From Melieria omissa (Eukaryota; Arthropoda; Insecta; Diptera; Ulidiidae), in the NCBI GenBank assembly GCA_963971225.1, contig OZ020267.1:123745891-123809890 (forward strand): a stretch of DNA of 64,000 nucleotides, read 5' to 3'. This document shows positions 46,878 to 57,755 of this stretch, piece by piece; the stretch's first letter is position 1; every line of letters begins with the position of its first letter. The notes under the pieces were generated by a model, which saw only the letters and a program-made list of their open reading frames with translations, was not told the origin of the DNA and made no database searches. A program made the translations under genes and the position numbers.

Positions 46878-47018
46878 GGCCTCGATAGTCAAGCGGGTAG
46901 CGCGCTGGCTTCTCATACCAAAGGCTCCAGGTTCGATTCCTAGCTCGGGCTGGTGAACAACTCATCTACTTCTATCGCTATCCACATGAAGGGAATGAGA
47001 ATTACAAGAATCGCACAA
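46878..47018 (+). mobile_element. tRNA-derived SINE, copy 2
   Basis: Starts GGCCTCGATAGTCAAGCGGG and has a B-box AGGTTCGATTCCT at 46929-46941. The anticodon-loop region is TTCTCAT. The non-tRNA body (CTCATCTACTTCTAT, ATCCACATGAAGGGAATGAG, AATTACAAGAATCGCACAA) matches copy 1 at 7635-7773 with a small insertion (CGCT) in the middle. It lies next to the minus-strand LINE remnant that continues to 48440. Confidence 0.8.
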
Positions 47019-48440
47019 CAGGTGGAGAATGGTCTGTTCCACCTTTCTTGGAGCCGCACCCTCGACAGAAGTCGTTGGATTGCCATCTTAGTCTCGTGAA
47101 GACCGTTGTGTTTCTTATTTAAGTGACGTGATAGTCTCTTTCTCCCCTTAATTTTTGCAACTGTGGTAATAGTCCCAACTGTCAAGAACTCATCTGTTGG
47201 CATGGCTTTTAAATATGTCCTGCTAAAATAGCAACGACCCTCCTAAAGTGTTCTCTGCTGAACGAGACAAGAGTTTTAGTGCGCCTGGGATTGAAAGTGG
47301 GCCTGAGCTTTTTGGTTCCTGTGCAAGGACTTGCTTCACATCCGCTTGTTGGTTATGTTAAGGGGCCCGAACACTGTAAACTGCGATTTTTCATATGTTT
47401 TTTATTTTATTTATTAAAAAAAACGGACGTTCCGATTTACATGAAACTTTACACATATGTTAATAAATGTTTAGATTATCGAAAACAATTTTTTTTTTTT
47501 TTTTGGCGGCCATGTTTGTATTCTGTAGCTGATCCAAAATGTCGTCTTTTTAAAATGACCCTTGTCGCGTTGACAGCAAATCAGCATAACGGAGCCTCCT
47601 AGAGCAAAAAACAAAAAAGATTCTTGAAATATACATTACTGGCTACTGTTTGACGTAGGGGATTTTAAAAATATTGATTAGAAAAAAAATGGCGGCTGTT
47701 TGAAGAAAAATTTTTTTTTTTCGCGTAAAATTTTGCACTAAATTATTTATAAAAAAAAAAGTTTGGCATATATCGAAAAACGGCTACGTCGAGCAGAAGC
47801 GACACTATTCCCGAATAGAATGCAATTTGAATCAGGTCGATCGGATAAAAACTTTTTCAGTTATGCTGTCAACGCGGTCAAAAAACATGGTTTCCAGATA
47901 ATCGCGTTTTAAGTTTTGAAAGGGGCAAATCGAATTAAAAAAGGTAGTAAAAAAGGTAATCTAAACATTTATTAACATATGTGTAAAGTTTCATGTAAAT
48001 CGGAACGTCCGTTTTTTTTTTAATAAATAAAATAAAAAACATATGAAAAATCGCAGTTTACAGTGTTCGGGCCCCTTAATGAAGCAGGCGCATATTGCTA
48101 TCCAGTTTAGTTGTGGTATTATAGACAAGTACGGTGGTGTCTGATGTCTGGTGAGTTCATCTGGCGATTTCGTCAGCTGTGTAGTTGCCACTGATGTCTC
48201 TGTGGCCTGGTAACTAAGTGAGGCTAATATTGTACATAATCCTGAAGATCGCCGTTCGATGTGGAAGAGGTCTTCTTAGGGGCTTAAGGATTTTTTTAAG
48301 GGCCGCAAGCGAGGTACGGTTCGTAGGTTGTGTTGTTTTCACTTCGAAAGGTCTTTAAAAATCGCTGATACTTCCGTTTGGAAGACGCTGTTTCTTTCTG
48401 GCACAAACTTTCTCGGGTACAACAGTACCCGAGTACTCGT
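47019..48440 (-). pseudogene. LINE pol remnant (RNase H), interrupted by a TTAA element
   Basis: Minus-strand fragments in changing frames read FVPERNSVFQTEVSAI (about 48370-48425, with the RNase H Glu), then LPGHRDISGNYTADEIAR (about 48145-48210, with the terminal Asp). Past the inserted element comes NDFCRGCGSKKGG (about 47045-47085, like the C-terminal knuckle). This order matches the RNase H and tail of I/R1-type LINE polymerases. Stops and frameshifts show it is dead. The element at 47362-48075 splits it. A 9-bp hairpin (CTCGGGTAC-AACA-GTACCCGAG, 48412-48433) lies at its upstream edge. Confidence 0.6.
47362..48075. mobile_element. TTAA-flanked element with about 118-bp inverted repeats
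   Basis: Starts GGGGCCCGAACACTGTAAAC and ends with its reverse complement, flanked by TTAA on both sides (47358-47361 and 48076-48079). The inverted repeats extend almost perfectly to TTTAGATTA at about 47480 and from TAATCTAAA at about 47960, passing through AACGGACGTTCCGATTTACA. The 480-bp middle is AT-rich with homopolymers and has no convincing frame. The TTAA duplication suggests mobilisation by a piggyBac-type transposase, although the GGGGCCCG ends differ from the usual CCY start. Confidence 0.88.
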
Positions 48441-49180
48441 GCTGATTGGTATTGTTCAAAATTCGAAAATGTTGCTTGTTCATAGAGCTATTTGTTCAAA
48501 ACTAAACCTCGTCATTAAAAATAATAAAAGTTATGTATTGCGCAAAAGGTTTCTCGACCGGAGCAGCTAGTTGGATAATACATTTTTATGATTTGCACAC
48601 ATTTTTTACGCTATTTTAAGTACAATTTTTAACTATCGACAAACAATTTGGCAGATGTCACTTTAATAAAATGGCTGCTATAACCTTACAAATTTCGAAC
48701 AGATTGCATACCTATTGAACAATTTTGTAGTTTCCCCCTAACACGCACAACAACTTTGTAGGTGAATGGAAAGTATAAACAAATTGTTCGTACTTCCTGA
48801 CTTCCCTAATTGGTTTGATATTTGCTGCTGTTGAAAGATGTTTTGTTTTTTATATATTTTTTATTTATTTTTAAGTTGGCTATGGCAGCGTTCACTTGCA
48901 GTTGAACATTCTCACCCCTAAACCACGATGGCTACCCACATAAAAAAATTGTTGTGCATACTTTGGGGCGCGCAAAATTAAAGTATTGTTTTTATCGTTA
49001 TTCTGCTTTAAATTATTTTCATATTCCTTTTCAATATTAGTTCTTTTTCGTTATTATTTTGCACAGTTTCAACATAACCTGAAAAGTTCATCAACAAAAC
49101 GTCCGAACGAATTTTTTTGCTTATTAAATTTGTGTCTTGTGATAAAATTTTGCAATTTTCTTTGCGAGTTATTAAATTTA
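48441..49180. other. AT-rich spacer
   Basis: No recognised element. Confidence 0.4.
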
Positions 49181-50869
49181 AATCACTTTAGTGTTGTTGT
49201 TGTTGCAACAAAAACTCTCTAGAGAGACAGCAGCAACAGTTGAACAGCTCGTTCGGCAAAAAACGTAGAGGCGACAGTGTAGAAGCCAACAACAAAACTG
49301 GCACAACTGAGACGACGCGACGTGACGGCACTGAGGCGTTTGGCTGAAATTGCCGCTGACACGTTTTTAATCTGGCAAATGTTAAAAAATACTACATATA
49401 TTTAAAAAGAAAGGGGAGACAAAAAATTGAACGCCAAATAAATTTGCATAGCAGCAGGCGCAGCAGCAGCAACTGTTGCTGTCGCTGTTTCTGTGTCGCT
49501 GTCACATGTTGCGTTGCGCTGCGCTTTTAAAGCATTTTCAATACAACTTTTTTTCGCGCGTTGTGATGTTGCAGCAATTTTTTTGGTTATTTTGTGTTTG
49601 TTTTTGTTGGTCATGGTTGGTTTTGTTTTTGATGTAGGCCGTGTTGTTGTTGTTGTTGTTGTTTTGTTGCTGTGCAAAGCACGAATGCAAACATTTCAAT
49701 CGTCATTTCATTCGCATTTTCGATGCCAAATCTGCGTTCAATGTGTTGACTGTTCGCAGTCTGAATGTCTGACTGAATGGTTTGTTGTCTCTTTTCCCCC
49801 TGACTGACAGCGCCGCAGTCGTTAGTTGAAATTTGATGCGTCAAAAACGTCAACAAGTGCAAAAAAGCAAAATCGTATAGCAGCATTTTAGGCGCTGAAA
49901 CTGAGTTGCGGCCAAATAGCGCAGACAGCTGCTGTAATTTGATACAACTAAAAAGTGGCTTGGTTTTTTATTTAATAAAATTTTATTTTCAGCTAAGTGA
50001 ACGAAAGCGGAAATTGCCTGCGCAACATGGCCGCAAATGGAAATCATTTGTCAGCCGTCGCTCATTGCCGATTGCCGTAACATAGGTCCAGGGCTCAGCT
50101 CACAGCTACACACACATACGAGCCAAAACTTACGAGACCGCACCAACACCACACCGACACGCAGCGAGCCCAAACGACGAATGCCTGCACGTACGTGGGT
50201 TTGCTGCTTATTAAATTATCCTGGCGGTGTATTGCAGATAAAGTGATGTGACCCTTTTCTACTCACATCCTTCTTCACTTCCACTCTTTGTTGCCTGCTT
50301 GTTGCTTTCCCACACCGCCACTGGTATTCTCCCTTTTGCCACTTGGGTGTTGTTTTTTTGTAGTTGTTGAATTCTTCCGGCTGTTCAGGTTGTTGGCTTA
50401 ACTTGTTTACTGTTGTTGTTGTTGTTGTTGTTGGTTGTTTGTGGGTTTGCATAAATATTTCATGCAGACGTGCGTATGTATCTGTGAGTGTGTGAGAGTG
50501 AGTGTACCTTTACACATGTCAGTGCCGCTGTGTGGGTGGAAGTTTCGTGTGTGTGTGTTCACGTTAAGAGGTGGAAAAATGACATAAATGTGGCAGAAGC
50601 GAAATCTAAAAACCGCAGCAGTGAGCAGCGAAGCGGGACACGGCAGCTGCCACTGGCTGCTTTGTGTTGTTCCGAACTGCTTGACAGGCGCTGTGTTTGT
50701 TGCTTTTGGGCTATCAGCGCTGTAAGTCTGAGTAAGTTTTCTTTCGACGCTGTTTGTGTATCTCTGAACTCTGCACAACAACAACAACAACAAAAGATAT
50801 TTGTTTTAGATATTGGAAACAGACAAGGCGGGTTTAATGTTTAAAAGTTGCCAATGAGTTAAGGCATTG
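49181..50869. other. GC-richer unique block with GTT/CAA runs
   Basis: GTT runs at 49643-49667 and 50411-50432, CAA run at 50776-50791 and a GAGTGTGTGAGAGTGAGTG patch at 50484. The 128-codon and other frames overlap on both strands. Candidate regulatory or intronic DNA. Confidence 0.4.
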
Positions 50870-51388
50870 AAAGCAAACACGAACAGAGAGTTGTGAGAGA
50901 AAACATGTAAGAGAGGACACGAATTTAAAGATAGCGTCAATAAGAGATCAACTGTAGGAAGGCAAAAACATAGAAATGAGATAAAAAACAAGCAGTAAGA
51001 AATGTTCAAAAAGTTATTTGTGGGTTAAAGAGAAAGCAAAACTAAGGAATGAGGAATCTTTAAGATTACTAAGGAGTACTGAAAGAGTGAAAAATGTTGA
51101 GGAAGAAGCATGAAAAAGAAACTAGAAAAAATTAAAAAAATTAAGAAGAAATAAGGAAGCAATTACATAAATATTTTTAAGAAAAAAGTAAAGTAAAAAA
51201 GTAAAAAGATAGATTTTTGATTGAGACATTCGATTGAATCAGTTGAGAATAAAAAATGAAAAAAATTACAAGAAAGAAGCATTAAAAGCAGCTGAAGAAA
51301 AGAAAGAAAGAAGAAAAAAGATGAAAGAAAATAAAGGTAAAAATTAAAAAAAAATAATAAAAAAATATAATAACAAAAAAAATAATAA
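50870..51388. repeat. Purine-rich tract, left part
   Basis: The + strand is nearly all A and G with AAGAAA and GAGAGA phrases, ending in AT-rich AAATAATAAT. It resumes after the Helitron at 53263, so it and the right part were probably one tract before insertion. Confidence 0.75.
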
Positions 51389-53262
51389 TCTATATATGTA
51401 TATAAAAATCAAATAAATTTCGTATGTGTTCTATAGACTCCCAAACCACCAGACCTATTTTAATAAAATATTACGTGTGTGTTTACGGGCACCGTGTGGA
51501 AGGTTCTTAGCATAGGGGGCGTGGCATTATTCAAGGGGGCGTGGCACCGCCCATACAACTCAATTCTTTAATATTGAATATCTTCAGAATTATAAGTCGT
51601 ATAGCATTGAAATTTGGTACAGTGTCATGGCGTAAACATGTTGTTCGACCGGTAAAATTTAATGGGCGTTGGACAAGGGGCGTGGCACTTTTTAAATTCC
51701 GGTGTAACTTTCGAACTATAGCGTTCACATCAGTGAAACTCGGTACAAACTAACGATTTGGTCGTGTCCTTCGACAGGGAGAATAAGGTGGGTTTTTGAC
51801 AAGGGGGCGTGGCACCGCCCATACAAGCCAACTTTTTAATACGGAATATCTTCGGAATTATAAGTCGTATAGCATTGAAATTTGGTACAGTGTCATGGCG
51901 TAAACATGTTGTTCGACCGGTAAAATTTAATGGGCGTTGGACAAGGGGCGTGGCACTTTTTAAATTCCGGTGTAACTTTCGAACTATAGCGTTCACATCA
52001 GTGAAACTCGGTACAAACTAACGATTTGGTCGTGTCCTTCGACAGGGAGAATAGGGTGGGTTTTTGACAAGGGGGCGTAGCACCGCCCATACAAGCCAAC
52101 TTTTTAATACGGAATATCTTCGGAATCATAAGTCGTATAGCATTGAAATTTGGAACAGTGTCATGGCGTAAACGTGTCTTTCCACAAATAAAATTTAATG
52201 GGCTTTGGAAAGGGGCGTGGCACTTTTTAAATTCCGGTGTAGCTTTTGAACTATAGCATTCACATCAATGACACTCGGTATAAACTTATTATTTAGTCGT
52301 GTCCTTCGGCAGGGGGAATAGGGTTTATTTTAGACAAGGGGGCGTGGCACCGTCCATACAACCCAAATTGTTGATTAGAAATATCTTCAGAATTATAGGT
52401 CGCTCAGTATTGACATTTGGAACAGTGTCATTATGTAAGCATGTCATTCGACTGGTAAAATTTAATGGGCGTTGGACAAGGGGCGTGGAACTTTTTAAAT
52501 TCCGGTGTTACTTTTGAACTATAGCATTCACATCCACGACACTTGGTACAAAGTAACGATTTGGTCATGTCCTTCGGCATGGGGAATAGGGTGTATTTTG
52601 GACAAGGAGGCGTGGCACCGCCCATACAACCCAACTTTTTGATATGGAATATCTTCGGAATTATAAGTCGCTCAGCATTGAAATTTGGAACAGTGTCATG
52701 GCGTAAACGTGTCTTTCCACAAATAAAATTTAATGGGTTTTGGAAAGGGGCGTGGCACTTTTTAAATTCCGGTGTAGCTTTTGAACTATAGCATTCACAT
52801 GAATGACACTCGGTATAAACTTATTATTTAGTCGTGTCCTTTGGCAGGGTGAATAGGGTGGATTTTGGACAAGGGGGCGGGGCACCACTCATGCAACTCA
52901 AATTTTTAATATGGAATAATTTCGGAATTATAAGTCATACAACACTAAAATTTAGTACCCTGTCGTCTCATACATGAGTCATTCTAATGATAAGATTTGA
53001 TGGGCGTCAGACAAGGGGCGTGGCGCATTGTTTGTGACCCAAATATTTTGCTGAACTTTAAGTGACACAGCAATGAAACTAAGTACGAACCTACCATTTT
53101 CCCTTCCGAAAGACGGGATGGTGCGGGTATTGAACAAGGGGGCTTGGAACCGCCCATATAACTTAAATCTATATATATATACAAGAAAGTGACTGTATGT
53201 GAGTTACGGCATCACACACAAACGGACCGTTTGGGCGAGACGAAGTTTGCCGGGTCAGCTAG
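51389..53262 (+). mobile_element. Helitron with 268-bp internal tandem repeats
   Basis: Starts TCTATATATGTATATAAAAA after A, and ends GCCGGGTCAGCTAG before T, the A|TC...CTAG|T arrangement of Helitrons. GCGAGAC/AGTTTGC just before the end can pair as a short GT-tolerant hairpin. The interior is a tandem array of a 268-bp unit: the phrase CAAGGGGGCGTGGCACCGCC recurs, with changes, at about 51534, 51801, 52069, 52336, 52605, 52873 and 53139. A second TCTATATATATATAC start lies at 53168, so the last 95 bp could be a separate short element or the true terminal module. No Rep/helicase gene; frames of 70 codons repeat because the unit repeats. The layout resembles DINE-1-type elements. Confidence 0.8.
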
Positions 53263-53446
53263 TAACAAATAAATAAAAGAAAATAATAGGTAATTGTTTA
53301 TAACAAGAAATACAAAGTAGTTTTCAAATCAGGAAAGGATGAATGAAGAAGATTATAAGAACCATGAAAGAAGAGCTAAGGGAATCCATTAGTACAAAGT
53401 AATAATAAGTAAAAGAAAATTATTAAAAATTTAATAATTTAATCGT
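53263..53446. repeat. Purine-rich tract, middle part
   Basis: Continuation of the A/G-rich strand between the Helitron and the TTAA element. Confidence 0.6.
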
Positions 53447-53450
53447 TTAA

Positions 53451-53874
53451 CCCATTGCTGCCTTATGGGTAAAAATTTAGATATCTCAAAATCCTTAATA
53501 GGGATGGTTGGGGTAAAGATGGAACTACCTTAGTCTAGTGGAGGTAACCCAAAAATTCGGCCATCTAGCTAGAGTTACCAGACTCCAAAAATTGTGAATT
53601 TTCCGGAGGTGGAAAATGTGGACGTTTCGCCTGAGAACTTCACAAAAATCTGCCTCCTAACTCACCTGTAAAAAATACATCTTTTTTCACGTGTTTAGCT
53701 GATCACTTTAAAAAGTATGGAAAAAAGCTACCATTGCTGCCTAATGGGCAAAAAATACCCAACGGATATCTCAGCAACGTGCAGAGATAGAAAGCTGATC
53801 ATTTTGGGTCGATTCCAGGTCGTGTATGAAATTTTGTTAAAATCGTAATAAAATCGGTACCCGGCTTTAATGGG
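53451..53874. mobile_element. TTAA-flanked element (piggyBac-like MITE)
   Basis: TTAA (53447-53450) then CCCATTGCTGCC; at the right GGCTTTAATGGG then TTAA (53875-53878). The CCCATT/AATGGG ends are perfect and GCC/GGC follow close by. CCY-starting ends with TTAA flanks fit piggyBac-type elements. The phrase CCATTGCTGCC recurs internally at about 53730. It sits inside the purine tract, whose composition it breaks. Non-coding. Confidence 0.65.
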
Positions 53875-53878
53875 TTAA

Positions 53879-55058
53879 TGCATTTTTTTATTTTTTTTTA
53901 TTATCCTAATTTCTTTCAAGGACTCTATACTAAAAATATTTGTATAATATAGCTTCCTCAGCTTCAGACGAAACACGAAGGAGATTAATAAAAAGTTAAA
54001 GAGAGGTTTTAGTTGTTTGAAAAAGGGAGGCTTTAGCTTTTTGAGAATTAGGAGATTAGGATGTTGATGATAAGGATGTTGCAGGACTTGCGATAGAATC
54101 AGCAAAGCATGAAGGAGAAGAATAGTATAAGAAAACATTATGAAAAATAAGCCAACGAAATTAAGTCATACAAATGTTCATATGAAGATATAAGAAGTTG
54201 AGAACGAATCCGAAGACAATGAAAAAAAGAGTAAAGCAGAAGCTGAAGAAATTTAGCTTAAGAATGTTTGTAAAAGCAATAAAAAGTAAAGCATGGAAAA
54301 TAATTAAAACATTAAGTAAAATGAGGAAGAAATGAAAGATAGAAAAGAGAGAAATTAAAAGAGAAAAAGAATAACATTAGTAAACGTGAATGCAAAAATT
54401 GTGAATAGTATCAGAAGAGTGAAATAGAGAAAGAAGTAAAGAAAAGAAAAGAAGAGTAAATAAAAGAAAGAAGAGTAAAGAAAAGAAAAGAAAAGAAGAG
54501 TAAAGAAAAGAAAAGAAAAGAAAAGAAAAGAAAAGAAAAGAAAAGAAAAGAAAAGAAAAGAAAAGAAAAGAAAAGAAAAGAAAAGAAAAGAAAAGAAAAG
54601 AAAAGAAAAGAAAAGAAAAGAAAAGAAAAGAAAAGAAAAGAAAAGAAAAGAAAAGAAAAGAAAGAAGAAATAAGAAGTTTGAATTGGGAACAGTTCGAAC
54701 GGAATCCGAAGGCATTGAAAAAAAGAGTAAAGAAGAAGCTGAAGAAATTTATCTTAAGAATGTTTGTAAAAACAATAAGAAGTAAAGAACGGAAAATAAT
54801 TAAAACTTTAAGTAAAAAGAGGAAGAGTTTGAAAAGAGAATGGAAAACACGCCAAAGAAATTCCATTACACAACTGTGTGTAAAATAGAGAAAGAAGAAG
54901 ATTCCAAAGAAAGTTCTGAAGAAATTCAGTCAAAAATTGTATTACAAATACAAAACAATTAAGAAGTTAAAAAAGTTAAAGTTAAAGAAACAAGTTAAAG
55001 AAAAATACTAAAAAAATGCGTTTTCACTTTAAAGACCATAAATGGTAAACAATCCGGA
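53879..55058. repeat. Purine-rich tract, right part, with a direct duplication
   Basis: A/G-rich strand. A segment of about 150 bp at 54191-54340 (TAAGAAGTTGAGAACGAATC, GAAAAAAAGAGTAAAG, CTTAAGAATGTTTGTAAAA) recurs at 54671-54830 with some changes. The two copies flank the AAAAG array. Minus frames of 112 and 151 codons with FLFFS repeats are products of the array. Confidence 0.75.
54503..54664. repeat. AAAAG pentanucleotide microsatellite
   Basis: About 32 nearly perfect AAAAG units, preceded from 54430 by imperfect units with AAGAGTAAAG interruptions. Confidence 0.97.
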
Positions 55059-56680
55059 ACAACGAAATTAGAAACCGCAACAAAAAACGTCAACAACAAC
55101 TAAAGCAAAAATTACGCAAAACAGTTGAAATGCGAAACGGAAAGAGAAACCAGCTCGAGAGTCAAGCGGGCGGAACATGTTTGTCGCTCGAAGAGAGAGT
55201 GTTGCATAATTTATGCGTGACAGCGCTTTACGGACGTCAGTCAAAGAGCACGAGTGCCAAAGGTGGAAAAACAGGAATCCAAGAAAAAATTTACACATAC
55301 AATAAAAAAATGCGAAGCATTTTAGGCTACGCAGAAAAGCCAACAGCGAAAAAAGTGTGACCGCAAGACGGAGCTGCGTGCTGCATTTTTATATTCGGCG
55401 CTGAAAGGAGCGAACAGGCGGCAGAGGGCATTCGGCCCGTGTACGGATTAACGTAAGACGTAAGACTGCGAGATAAATTATGCGTACAACATGAGCCAAA
55501 GTCCACAAGCGAACGGACCGCACAATCAAACGCCTGACTGAAGGGGCAAGTGGCCGGCCGGCCGGTCGGCGTACAACGGCGCGCGACAGGCGGCATTCGG
55601 CATTCCTGTCATACTTGTGTCGCCCGGCACGCTGTCAGCCGGAATGAGCGCCCAAACGGCAAATTGTTGCCTCTTGTTTTATAATTCACCGAGCGTCGCC
55701 AGCTTCTTATGGCGAACACTCGAACTTGAGGGCCGAACTGCGGCCTACGGGGCCGTTGTTGGGCGCGCGCACTGTCGTCGCGCCACGCAAATGCGCTGTT
55801 GAGCAACGGTGGCGCTTCTGTCGGTGTCGCAACCAGCCACCCTTTTCAGGATTTATGGCTGCTGTGGCCTTGGTGGAGCTTTTTCTGTGCCGTCTTTGCA
55901 CGTTTTGGTGTTGTTGTTGCAGCTATGTCGCCTCCTTCCGTGTTGGTATTATTGAAAATTTATAGAATTTAAGCTGCCAGCTGACTGCTGCACATTATTC
56001 AAAAGTCGTTTGGCTCACGTTTGGCGTTCACGTCCAGGCTGGCTGCCTAAAAGTAGGCTACAGTTGCTTTGTGTGCTTAGTGCTGCCGATCAACACAGTA
56101 GGCTGAACTTGGCTGCTGCTGGAACTGCTGCGCTGTTATTGTTCTTGTTGTTGTTGTGGGCTCTGACGAGTACACGTTTCACTGCTCGCTGCCGACTGCA
56201 AGTTGTTGCCGCTGCAGATTTCGTTGTGTTGTCTTACATAGGTACACAAGATATTTCGTCAACTTCTAAATAACTAAAAACGTGTAAATATGTTTTTAAA
56301 TGTGTTTGCTGTTGTTGTTGTTGTTGTTGTCTGTTGCGTGTGCGTAAAAACATTTAGTTAAGCTACATAAATAAATAATGATGATGGCCATGAAGTTCAG
56401 CAGCACAGCGCTGCATACATTTAGGCGCCGGCTGCCTGCTGTTGGAATTGAAGAAAATTTAATAATTTGCATTCATATGCCAAGAGAGCATAATTCGTGC
56501 ATTTGGTTGCGTAATTTTGTAAGATGGCACTTTCTATTTTTGACAATTTGGCACAAAATTTTTCTTTTTTGCTTTTATTTTGAAGTGCACGCTCGACACC
56601 GCTGCTAAGTGCGGCTGTGTCGGACGAGTTTCAGTTGAATATTTCTAGCGTGTGCGCGTCTATTTTATGCATTGGGTCAG
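55059..56680. other. GC-richer unique block
   Basis: The most GC-rich part of the window, including GGCCGGCCGGCCGG at 55554, CGCGCG words and GTT runs at 55908 and 56309-56330. Several frames of 60-91 codons overlap in all directions; none shows a recognisable domain. Candidate promoter, enhancer or intronic DNA by composition only. Confidence 0.4.
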
Positions 56681-57690
56681 TTAAAATTTATGCGACACTC
56701 AACAACGAATGCAAAACCAAATGAAAAATAAAAAGAGTGAAAATACAAAAACATAAAAACAAAGAAAAAAAATAAAAAAAATTCAAATATTAAATTACCC
56801 ATAGTGCTGCCATCCTCTACGAAGTCTGCCTTTCCTTTCGCTTTCTTTAATTTCTATTATCATTGAAGTTTTTATTGGGTTTGCTGTTTGTTGCTGGTTG
56901 TGTACGTTTATTTGCCCCTTTGCCTAAAGAATTTGATTGCCAATTGTAACGAAGCTATTTCGCAGCACTGTTCGAGCATTTGGGCCTCGATTGAGGTGTG
57001 TGTGGGACAATGAAATTATTGCATGGTCACAGCTTGTAATGAACAAATGTTGGCCTTGAAACTGAAATGATTATTTAAGGGTTGGTTAAGTGAGGAAAAT
57101 ACTTTGCACTCACACAATCAGGAGTTCTTTGATATTTTCCTTCTGTCTTTCTTTTCACTTTGCTTGTTGTATTCCTCTGTTCTGCATCTCTGCTTCAATT
57201 TTCTCTCTCGTTTTTTTATATTTGACTTAATTTTCTTCAAGTTTTGCTGTGTGATTGTTGCTTGCAGCAGCTGGTGGCCAAATGAATTCAGTCAGATTGA
57301 TGGGGGGGAAAACTGATATCAGAAGTTGGTGGCTGCAGTTTTCAAGGAAATAGCCTTGATACACTTTTTACTTTATGCTACCTTACCTCTCTTCTCGTTT
57401 TACTTTAGTAGCCCAGCATTGCGGGAAATGGATTTACTGAAAGTATAAAAAAAACTGATAAATGAAAACGTAAAAATTCACGCAAGTTTTTCCATTTTCC
57501 TACTTTTTAAGGAAAGCGAAAGCAGCAGAAAAAGGAACTTTTTTACTCACCTTGAAACAGTTTTTGCTTCTGGCATTTTTTTGCTTAATTCTACCAAAGA
57601 TTTGTTTGTTACTTGTGGCAAATTAAAAGAGATCTATGAAAACACTGTAAATGAAATTTGAAATGTAATCTTATTTTTGAATTTGCAAAT
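56681..57690. other. AT-rich spacer upstream of the ratchet site
   Basis: No recognised coding or repeat feature. The last 50 bases become T-rich. Confidence 0.4.
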
Positions 57691-57700
57691 ATTTAGTTAC

Positions 57701-57755
57701 TGCTAACAAGTTAATTCTTTTCATCTTTTTTATTTTTCTCTTTTTGCAGGTAAGT
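57701..57755 (+). other. Recursive-splicing ratchet site (acceptor joined to donor)
   Basis: TGCTAAC (57701-57707) is an ideal branch-point word. A 35-base pyrimidine-rich tract follows (TCATCTTTTTTATTTTTCTC, then TTTTTGCAG), ending at AG 57748-57749, and GTAAGT starts directly at 57750. This back-to-back (Y)nNCAG|GTAAGT is the known hallmark of zero-length exons used for recursive splicing of very long introns in Drosophila. It implies a + strand gene whose long intron spans this point. Confidence 0.7.

Noticed and set aside
46878..46950. Functional tRNA gene
   Set aside because: A and B boxes are present, but D and anticodon arms do not pair properly and a second copy shares a non-tRNA body, so this is a SINE.
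46940..47203. An 87-codon minus-strand frame
   Set aside because: It spans the SINE body and the LINE tail in a frame that matches neither. The LINE similarity is in other frames.
51531..52791. Repeated 66-88 codon frames on both strands
   Set aside because: They recur only because the 268-bp Helitron unit is repeated, and they overlap each other in opposite directions.
54377..54866. Minus-strand frames of 112 and 151 codons with FLFFS repeats
   Set aside because: Direct translation of the AAAAG microsatellite. Stop codons cannot occur in such an array on that strand.
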